DNA from: an uncultured Clostridia bacterium
GTDB taxonomy: Bacteria; Bacillota; Clostridia; Oscillospirales; Acutalibacteraceae
Length of the DNA: 6,471 nt
Direction: 5' to 3'
Assembly (NCBI GenBank): GCA_946405565.1
Contig: CAMJHU010000122.1
Span: 1 to 6,471, forward strand
Part shown: one piece after another, positions 1-4,814 of the stretch
Layout of the letters: the number at the start of each line of letters is the position of its first letter
Numbering within the stretch: the stretch's first letter is position 1
Made by a program: the position numbers and the translations under genes
Notes under the pieces: model-generated
Database searches by the model: none
The model's input: only the letters and a program-made list of their open reading frames with translations
What the model was told of the DNA's origin: nothing

Positions 1-1
1 A

Positions 2-94
2 CCTGCCAAACCCAATCCGGTCAAGGATTCGTCCGCGTCCGGTTCCCGCAGTTCCGTTCAGTCCGGCACCAGCTTCCCCCGTTACCGCCGGTAG
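2..94 (+). CDS. C-terminal end of an unidentified protein (5' part outside window)
   Basis: One plus-strand frame is open from the window edge to a TAG at 92-94 and gives about 30 residues, ending SGTSFPRYRR. It is rich in Ser, Pro and Arg, as in a disordered tail. I prefer this frame because most of its third codon positions are G or C, like the clear genes in the window, and because a strong terminator follows 36 nt after the stop. Two other plus frames are also open here, to about 114 and 125, so the choice is not secure. No family can be recognised from so little sequence. Confidence 0.35.
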   Translation, partial: PAKPNPVKDSSASGSRSSVQSGTSFPRYRR

Positions 95-129
95 AAGCCG
101 GACGGAGGGTCTGATGCATCCGTAATAAT

Positions 130-173
130 AACGCCCGCCGGGGAGAATTTCTTCGGCGGGCGTTTATTTTTTT
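130..173 (+). terminator. Strong intrinsic terminator
   Basis: An 11-bp perfect stem, AACGCCCGCCG at 130-140 pairing with CGGCGGGCGTT at 154-164, encloses a 13-nt loop and runs into a T-rich tract (TTTATTTTTTT, 163-173). This is a canonical Rho-independent terminator for plus-strand transcription. It ends the gene entering from the left and insulates it from the mntP promoter downstream. The opposite strand lacks an equally good T-run, so it probably works in one direction. Confidence 0.88.
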
Positions 174-469
174 CAGATATCGCTCGTTTACCGGGATAGC
201 GATGATCCGACCCCGGCGCAGGGGCGCGGCTGAATAAAGGCGGCGGCTGGGACGTTCTTTCGCGTTCGGATAAAAAGAAGTGCTTTGCTCGCGTCGGGGC
301 TTTTGCCTGAATGCTCGCGTCCGGGGCGTATACGGCTTACGCCGCCCGCGTACCTGCCGCGATGGGTCTTGTCACGGATGTCCCACTGCTTCTTGATTTG
401 CGCGTGCTTCGCCGCGCGGGTAATGACTGTAAATGATAGCGGTTGCCCTGTAAAAAAATCCGCTGTCGA
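174..469. other. Gene-poor stretch with GC-rich hairpins and a startless minus-strand frame
   Basis: No gene with a start codon and ribosome binding site is convincing here. Visible structure: a 6-bp inverted repeat ATCGCT/AGCGAT (179-184, 198-203); an imperfect direct repeat GCTCGCGTC(C)GGGGC (287-300, 313-327); a hairpin GGCGTA/TACGCC (325-330, 338-343, 7-nt loop); and a hairpin GCGCG/CGCGC (400-404, 413-417, 8-nt loop). On the minus strand one frame stays open from about 526 down to a TAA at 190-188 but has no ATG, GTG or TTG. Its part from about 427 to 280 has GC-rich third positions and reads plausibly as protein (for example KKQWDIRDKTHRGRYAGG). It could be a gene remnant, a structured repeat element or chance. 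Confidence 0.4.
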
Positions 470-498
470 TTGACAAGGACGGAAAAATGTGATACAGT
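470..498 (+). promoter_or_regulatory. Sigma-A-type promoter of the mntP operon
   Basis: TTGACA at 470-475 is a perfect -35 box, followed by a 17-nt spacer and TACAGT at 493-498. TG at 490-491 makes an extended -10. Transcription should start near 505, leaving a leader of about 30 nt. AAAGGA at 518-523 lies 11 nt before the mntP ATG. A leader this short has no room for the yybP-ykoY manganese riboswitch that often precedes mntP genes, so any manganese control would have to be by a repressor or another promoter. A short palindrome CATATATG (510-517) sits just after the expected start site. Confidence 0.75.
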
Positions 499-534
499 AA
501 AGGGACGTACATATATGAAAGGATTGTCAAAAAA

Positions 535-1098
535 ATGAGTGTGTTTGATCTGGTTGTCATTGCCATCGGACTTTCTATGGACGCCTTTGCCGTGTCGATC
601 TGCAAGGGGCTTTCGGTGCATGAACTGCGGACGCGGCATTATATGAATGTCGGTCTGTATTTCGGCGGATTTCAGGCGCTCATGCCGCTGATCGGATATG
701 CGATGGGCAAACAGTTTGAGTCGATGATCACAAGCATCGATCATTGGATTGCCTTTGTCCTGCTGGCGCTGATCGGCGGCAACATGATCCGCGAGGCGGT
801 GGGCGACGAAGAGGAATCGGTGGACGGCTCCTTCTCCTTCAAAGCCATGCTGCCGCTGGCAGTGGCTACCAGCATCGACGCGCTGGCAATCGGCGTGACA
901 TTTGCCTTTTTGCAGGTACATATTATCCCCGCCGTCCTGCTGATCGGCGTGACCACCTTCGGCATATCCGCGGGCGGTCTCCGCATCGGAAACGTATTCG
1001 GAACGCGGTATAAGAGCGGTTCGGAAATACTGGGCGGCGTGATTCTGATCGCGCTGGGCGGCAAGATACTCATCGAGCATCTGTTCTTCGGGGGCTGA
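535..1098 (+). CDS. mntP: MntP-family manganese efflux pump
   Basis: This 187-residue inner-membrane protein matches the MntP (DUF204) family in length and layout: two related halves of three membrane helices each. The first half opens with VIAIGLSMDAFAVSICKG (Asp16) and the second with ATSIDALAIGVTFAF (Asp115). These paired intramembrane aspartates are known to matter for Mn2+ export in the family. The GGFQALMP motif at 44-51 is also present, and an acidic loop (GDEEES, about 90-95) separates the halves. Family knowledge: MntP exports Mn2+ and protects against manganese toxicity. The ATG at 535 has AAAGGA upstream and is the first gene after the promoter at 470-498. The next gene begins 29 nt after its stop, which suggests one transcript. 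Specificity for Mn2+ is inferred from family, not shown. Confidence 0.93.
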   Translation: MSVFDLVVIAIGLSMDAFAVSICKGLSVHELRTRHYMNVGLYFGGFQALMPLIGYAMGKQFESMITSIDHWIAFVLLALIGGNMIREAVGDEEESVDGSFSFKAMLPLAVATSIDALAIGVTFAFLQVHIIPAVLLIGVTTFGISAGGLRIGNVFGTRYKSGSEILGGVILIALGGKILIEHLFFGG

Positions 1099-1127
1099 TG
1101 CCCGCTGCAAAGGAGCGTACAAACGCT

Positions 1128-2219
1128 ATGAAAAACCGAATTCTTCTGGTGCTGACGGGCGGAACCATCGGCAGCGTCTGCGCCGATCATGTGCGCGGGC
1201 TGACCGACGATTCACCCTACCTGCTGCTGCGGGAATTGAACCGTCAGTGTCCCGCCTATGGCGACAGCGCGTTCGACGTCACCGAGCCCCTGCGCCTGCT
1301 GAGTGAAAATCTCACCCCGTCCCACTGGGCTGCCCTCTATCAGGCTCTTTCGCAAGCCGATCTCACTCCCTATGACGGTGTGATCATCACCCACGGCTCC
1401 GATACCCTCGCCTACACCGCCGCCGCGATGGGAATGCTGCTGCGGCACCTGCCGGTTCCCGTGGCACTCATCGCCGCCGACCGTCCCGCCGACGACCCGT
1501 TGAGCAACGCCGTCTCCAACCTTCGCGCCGCCATGGACTTTATCCGTCACGGCGGGAGAAAGGGCGTATTTGTCTCCTACCGCCGTTATGATGACGGTGC
1601 GCAGGTCATCTACCTTGCCACCCGTCTGGTCAGCGCGGACAACTGTCGCGACGAATTTTCCGCCTACGGCGGTCAACCCCTCGGCATTATGGCGGACGGG
1701 CAGTTCACAGAGAATACCGCTCCGTGGAATCCTACCGCCCGACAGCTCGATTTTCCCTATGCGCCGCTGGTGCGCGGCGCGTTTACCCTCGACCGGAAGG
1801 TGATGCTGCTGCGTGCCTATCCCGGCATGGACTATACCGCTATCCACCCCGATGGCTTTGCCGCCGTGGTGCAGTACGGCTATCACTCCGCCACCGCCTG
1901 CACCGAAGGGGATGCGACCTCGCTGCTGTCATTTGCCCGGCGCTGCCGGAAATGCGGTACTTCCCTTTGGCTGGGATCCTTCAGGCGTGCCGAGAACGAG
2001 CTGTACGCCACCAGCCGGGATTTACTGGCGGCTGGCATTCTGCCGTTTTACGATATGTCGCCCGAAGCCGCCTACGCCAAAGCCGTGCTGGCTTACAACC
2101 TGCCGCTCACGGGTCTGACCGATATCACGGAGCCGGAGGCGTTTATGGGGAAGGACAATCTCTATTACGAATGCGTAGGGACACAGACCGTTTACCGGAG
2201 AGAGGATGGCCGCGCATGA
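1128..2219 (+). CDS. Asparaginase/GatD-like protein with altered catalytic residues
   Basis: A 363-residue protein of the asparaginase/glutaminase fold. The N-terminal signature TGGTIGS (10-16) supplies the first catalytic Thr (Thr13), and HGSDT (89-93) matches the second signature HGTDT with Ser91 in place of Thr and Asp92 kept. LLSENLTPSHW (57-67) matches the substrate-binding region. A C-terminal domain (about 210-345) has the usual YPGMDY and DMSPEAAYAK segments. There is no signal peptide, so it is probably cytoplasmic, like type I enzymes. Family reaction: L-asparagine to aspartate plus ammonia. Odd point: in IYLATRLVSADN (161-172) the catalytic Lys expected after the TR pair appears to be Ser169, and the usual SDG/SDA motif reads SNA (126-128). 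Activity is therefore doubtful. An upstream in-frame ATG at 1098 overlaps the mntP stop, but AGGAG at 1111-1115 and the start of homology favour 1128. Its last 4 nt overlap the next start. Confidence 0.82.
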   Translation: MKNRILLVLTGGTIGSVCADHVRGLTDDSPYLLLRELNRQCPAYGDSAFDVTEPLRLLSENLTPSHWAALYQALSQADLTPYDGVIITHGSDTLAYTAAAMGMLLRHLPVPVALIAADRPADDPLSNAVSNLRAAMDFIRHGGRKGVFVSYRRYDDGAQVIYLATRLVSADNCRDEFSAYGGQPLGIMADGQFTENTAPWNPTARQLDFPYAPLVRGAFTLDRKVMLLRAYPGMDYTAIHPDGFAAVVQYGYHSATACTEGDATSLLSFARRCRKCGTSLWLGSFRRAENELYATSRDLLAAGILPFYDMSPEAAYAKAVLAYNLPLTGLTDITEPEAFMGKDNLYYECVGTQTVYRREDGRA

Positions 2220-3094
2220 ACGATGATTCGCTGGAACTGCCGTGGAGTCCCTCGCTGACTGCCACGCAGCTGAAACTATTCGCGATGGCGTGTATGCTCA
2301 TCGACCATATCGGCGCTTTTCTGCTGCCGGAGGAGGCGGCGCTCTATCCCCTCTGCCGCACCGTCGGACGGCTTGCCTTTCCGATTTTTTGTTACCTGAT
2401 CGCAGAAGGAGCGGAGCGCACGCGTTCTCTGCCCCGGTATATGGCGCGTCTGGGATTGTTTGCGCTCGTCAGCACACCGCCTTACAACGCCGTACACGGC
2501 AGCCCATGGTATGCCCTTGACCAGCCCAATGTGTTTTTCACCCTGCTGCTGGGACTGACGACGATTTTCACCGTAAAGCAAGCGGTTCCGTGGCTTCTGT
2601 GTCGGCTGCCCCAACCGCGGCTTGCCGGCAACCGTACTGTCTGCCTGCTGCTGGGACTGCCCATCTGCGCCCTTCTGTATCTCGCCGCCTACGCGTGGCA
2701 TACCGATTACGGCGGTTACGGCGTGATCGCGATTCTGCTGTTCTGGCTGCTGCGGGAGCATCCCGCCGCCGCGTGGGGCTGTTTCGCGCTGATCACCTTT
2801 GTGGGCTACGATTTCCGGCTGGTGCAATACATCGGCGGACGTGTGAGCGATTACTGCCGCATGACCCCCTACGACCTGTGCGCCCACCGGGTGTGGCTGG
2901 GAGGCTATACATTTCGGTTTCAGAATGCCCGTCAGATGGCTGCCACGCTGGCAATGCTTCCCTGCCTGATGTATCGCGGCGAGAAGGGACGCTGTTCCGG
3001 ATGGGGCAAATGGGCTTTTTACGCCTTCTATCCCCTTCACCTCACCGTGATATGGCTCATACAGATTGCTATTGTATTTTTTTCCGATATGTGA
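2216..3094 (+). CDS. TraX-family integral membrane protein (putative acetyltransferase)
   Basis: A 292-residue polytopic membrane protein with about eight or nine hydrophobic segments. It has the family's marks: ATQLKLFAMACMLIDHIGAF (16-35, with Asp30-His31), GRLAFPIFCYLIAEG (51-65), NVFFTL (105-110), and a closing YAFYPLHL segment (269-276, His275). F-plasmid TraX acetylates pilin, and the family resembles membrane acyltransferases. Chromosomal Firmicute members have no known substrate, and no conjugation gene is nearby, so a role in pilin modification should not be assumed. The start at 2216 forms an ATGA overlap with the asparaginase-like stop and has GGAGAGAGG at 2197-2205. The frame is open upstream to 1724, but that part lies inside the previous gene. 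The overlap points to translational coupling. The final codons become AT-rich because they contain the next gene's promoter. Confidence 0.88.
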   Translation: MNDDSLELPWSPSLTATQLKLFAMACMLIDHIGAFLLPEEAALYPLCRTVGRLAFPIFCYLIAEGAERTRSLPRYMARLGLFALVSTPPYNAVHGSPWYALDQPNVFFTLLLGLTTIFTVKQAVPWLLCRLPQPRLAGNRTVCLLLGLPICALLYLAAYAWHTDYGGYGVIAILLFWLLREHPAAAWGCFALITFVGYDFRLVQYIGGRVSDYCRMTPYDLCAHRVWLGGYTFRFQNARQMAATLAMLPCLMYRGEKGRCSGWGKWAFYAFYPLHLTVIWLIQIAIVFFSDM

Positions 3095-3100
3095 TATGAT
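3072..3100 (+). promoter_or_regulatory. Promoter of rpe, inside the end of the traX-like gene
   Basis: TTGTAT (3072-3077), a 17-nt spacer and TATGAT (3095-3100) with an extended -10 TGA just before it (3092-3094). That TGA is also the stop codon of the traX-like gene. Transcription should start near 3107, giving a leader of about 36 nt that holds the palindrome TTGACAGTCAA (3116-3126) and the GGATGG ribosome binding site. I see no terminator between the two genes, so read-through from the mntP operon is also possible. Confidence 0.6.
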
Positions 3101-3142
3101 AAACATACCCACAAATTGACAGTCAAAGGATGGATGGGATTT

Positions 3143-3793
3143 ATGACAATCATTGCGCCTTCACTGCTTTCCGCCGATTTTACCAAACTGGGAGACGAAG
3201 TCCGGGAAATCGAGACAATCGGCGCCAAAGTGCTGCATATCGACATTATGGACGGACATTTCGTGCCGAATCTCACCTTCGGTTATTCGATGGTCAAAGC
3301 CCTCCGACCGCTTTCGCAGATGATTTTCGACGTGCATCTCATGATCTCCCATCCGCTGGATTACATCGAATCCTTCGCCGGAGCGGGTTCCGATGTCATC
3401 ACCGTACATATCGAATGTGACGACGACGCGGATCGTTGTCTCGATCTGATTCACGCCTGCGGCAAAAAGGCGGGACTTTCCATCAAGCCCAACACCCCGC
3501 CCGACGCGCTTTTCCCCTATCTGGACAGGCTTGACCATATTCTGGTGATGACCGTGGAACCGGGCTTCGGCGGTCAGGCAATGATGCCCGACTGTCTGGA
3601 CAAAATCGCGGTCATCAAAGCCGAATGCGCCCGCCGCGGACGAACCATTCCGGTGATGATCGACGGCGGCGTGAATGCCGGTAATGTACAGCGCGCTTCG
3701 CAGGCGGGCGCGGATAGCATGGTGGCAGGCAACGCGGTATTCGGCGCGCCCGATCGCGCCGCCGCTTTCCGCACTTTGACAGAACAATGCTGA
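3143..3793 (+). CDS. rpe: Ribulose-phosphate 3-epimerase
   Basis: A 216-residue TIM-barrel enzyme that interconverts D-ribulose 5-phosphate and D-xylulose 5-phosphate in the pentose phosphate pathway, in the cytoplasm. All family signatures are present: APSLLSADF (5-13, Ser7), HIDIMDGHFVPN (32-43, metal and catalytic His32 and Asp34), DVHLM (63-67, His65), MTVEPGFGGQ (136-145) and MIDGGVN (172-178, catalytic Asp174), then the phosphate-binding VAGNAVFG (194-201). Length is normal. The frame opens at a TTG (3116), with further ATGs at 3134 and 3143; I chose 3143 because family members begin a few residues before APSLLSADF and GGATGG lies at a workable distance. In many Firmicutes rpe follows rsgA and prkC, but here it stands alone after a traX-like gene with its own promoter. 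Confidence 0.96.
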   Translation: MTIIAPSLLSADFTKLGDEVREIETIGAKVLHIDIMDGHFVPNLTFGYSMVKALRPLSQMIFDVHLMISHPLDYIESFAGAGSDVITVHIECDDDADRCLDLIHACGKKAGLSIKPNTPPDALFPYLDRLDHILVMTVEPGFGGQAMMPDCLDKIAVIKAECARRGRTIPVMIDGGVNAGNVQRASQAGADSMVAGNAVFGAPDRAAAFRTLTEQC

Positions 3794-3816
3794 TTTCCGT
3801 CATGAAACAGAAATCA
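3791..3816. other. Hairpin overlapping the rpe stop codon
   Basis: TGATTTC (3791-3797) pairs perfectly with GAAATCA (3810-3816) across a 12-nt loop. The first three bases are the rpe stop codon. No T-run follows, so this is not a convincing terminator. It might be a weak terminator, an mRNA end-stabilising hairpin or chance. Confidence 0.25.
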
Positions 3817-3842
3817 TGCACAAAATCATCAGACAAAATAGC

Positions 3843-3871
3843 TTGTATTCCCCGAAACAATGTGTTATAAT
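3843..3871 (+). promoter_or_regulatory. Near-consensus promoter of the DUF4253 gene
   Basis: TTGTAT (3843-3848), a 17-nt spacer and a perfect TATAAT (3866-3871), with TG at 3863-3864 forming an extended -10. Transcription should start near 3878, giving a leader of about 54 nt. The region is clearly more AT-rich than the genes on either side. This is the best -10 region in the window and suggests the DUF4253 gene is expressed independently and fairly strongly. Confidence 0.8.
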
Positions 3872-3918
3872 AGTGCTATGAGCTTCGGACAAAAGCAAAA
3901 AAACAATTGCGTATAGAT

Positions 3919-3923
3919 GGAGG
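3919..3923 (+). promoter_or_regulatory. Ribosome binding site fixing a GTG start
   Basis: GGAGG at 3919-3923 lies 8 nt before GTG at 3932, which is ideal spacing. The first in-frame ATG comes only 11 codons later and has no such site, so the gene very probably begins at the GTG. Confidence 0.8.
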
Positions 3924-3931
3924 AATGAACC

Positions 3932-4735
3932 GTGGATGCGTTTCAGTATGCAAACAGCGGCAATATGACCTATGGAGGTTCCCGCATGGGACGGTCTCCG
4001 TCGGAAACACTTGCCGAATATATGGACTGCCCCTGTCGGCTTATTCCCGCAGGTTCCGGTATCAATGACGTCAATCAGAAATATCTGTCGGTGCTGCGGT
4101 ACTGTATGGAACACGGTTCCACGCCGCTGCTGATTCCGGTCAGCGATCGGCTGGTTTCCTATCTCGTCGGAGGAATGGGGCTGAATATCAATCAGGTGCG
4201 CCAATCCCGCCGTTCGATGCTCTGGGAAATGAACGACGCTTCGGGCGAACGCATTGTGTCCGATTCGTATCAGCAGAAAGCCAAGTATATGGCTTACAAA
4301 GGCGTGAATATGAACGACTTTGAAAACAGCGGTATCCCCGGCGTGGCGGTCAACTGCTTCAGCTCGTTCATTTCGTCGGGCAGAACCAATTGCGATGTAC
4401 TGCTGGCACAGGTGCCGACCGGCAATCCGTGGGAAGCGTTTGTCTGGCTGCCCATCGGCGGTCTGAACGGCGCGCCCGACAACAAGGAACTGGTCGCCGT
4501 ATCGCGCCGCTGGAATGAGCTTTGCGGAGCCGTACCCGCTGTGATCGGCTACGGCGTGGCGGAGTACTTCGTGCCGCGCGGCAAGCCCGACCGCCAGACC
4601 GCTATGGAGATTGCCAAGGGACATTTTGCCGTCTGCCCCGAACGCGCCCTCTGCATGACCCAGAGCCACACCGTCAGTGAACTGGCGGACACGCTCACCA
4701 AATCCTGCGTGTGGTATATCGGCTGGAAGGAATAA
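3932..4735 (+). CDS. DUF4253 domain-containing protein
   Basis: A 267-residue soluble protein with a GTG start. Residues about 150-267 resemble DUF4253: a strand-turn region with VPTGNPWEAFVWLPIGG (161-177), then a helix with SRRWNELCGA (191-200), and the diagnostic end EIAKGHFAVCPE (226-237), a LADTL helix (251-255) and the final aromatic motif WYIGW (261-265). Family members usually end in a similar CPD...WYFWWD pattern; here Pro-Glu and Gly replace some of those residues, so it is a divergent member. The N-terminal part (about 25-80) has a HGSTPLLIPVSDRLVSYLVGG segment typical of nucleotide-free alpha/beta leader regions in this family, but its role is unknown. There is no signal peptide or membrane helix. 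The function of DUF4253 is not established. It has its own promoter and a terminator 26 nt after the stop, so it is probably a single-gene transcript. Confidence 0.75.
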   Translation: MDAFQYANSGNMTYGGSRMGRSPSETLAEYMDCPCRLIPAGSGINDVNQKYLSVLRYCMEHGSTPLLIPVSDRLVSYLVGGMGLNINQVRQSRRSMLWEMNDASGERIVSDSYQQKAKYMAYKGVNMNDFENSGIPGVAVNCFSSFISSGRTNCDVLLAQVPTGNPWEAFVWLPIGGLNGAPDNKELVAVSRRWNELCGAVPAVIGYGVAEYFVPRGKPDRQTAMEIAKGHFAVCPERALCMTQSHTVSELADTLTKSCVWYIGWKE

Positions 4736-4760
4736 AGATTCCCTTCGGATTTTTCAAAAC

Positions 4761-4812
4761 AAAAAATGCACTGCCTTGAGACGTTGATGTCTTTGCGCAG
4801 TGCATTTTTTTT
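4761..4812. terminator. Bidirectional intrinsic terminator between convergent genes
   Basis: AAAAAATGCACTGC (4761-4774) pairs without mismatch with GCAGTGCATTTTTT (4797-4810), a 14-bp stem. The 22-nt loop can fold a small inner stem, AGAC/GTCT (4779-4782, 4789-4792). The plus strand ends in eight T (4805-4812) and the minus strand in six T followed by GTTTTG. It therefore suits both the DUF4253 gene (stop at 4735) and the minus-strand gene (stop at 4817-4815). Confidence 0.92.
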
Positions 4813-4814
4813 AT

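Noticed and set aside
285..473. 62-codon plus-strand open frame in the intergenic region
   Set aside because: TTG/ATG choices lack a ribosome binding site, the promoter -35 box overlaps its end, and the translation resembles no protein family.
337..1122. 261-codon minus-strand open frame
   Set aside because: Mostly antisense to mntP, whose membrane-helix pattern and conserved aspartates are clear. No ribosome binding site.
2216..3094. Conjugation or mobile-element context for the TraX-like protein
   Set aside because: No relaxase, coupling protein, pilin, integrase or repeat boundary is visible. Chromosomal TraX-family genes are common in Firmicutes.
2276..3112. 278-codon minus-strand open frame
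   Set aside because: Antisense to the traX-like gene. No family signature, and its composition is that of a shadow.
3116..3144. TTGACA at 3116-3121 as a second rpe promoter
   Set aside because: The matching -10 position would fall on the start codon, implying a leaderless message, while a good promoter exists at 3072-3100.
3878..3916. Twelve-residue leader peptide before the DUF4253 gene
   Set aside because: Its ATG coincides with the expected transcription start, so it would have no ribosome binding site, and there is no run of regulatory codons or attenuator hairpin.
3800..4669. 289-codon minus-strand open frame
   Set aside because: Antisense to the DUF4253 gene, which has a better start, promoter and family match. 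The composition (many His, Arg, Ala) is typical of a shadow frame.
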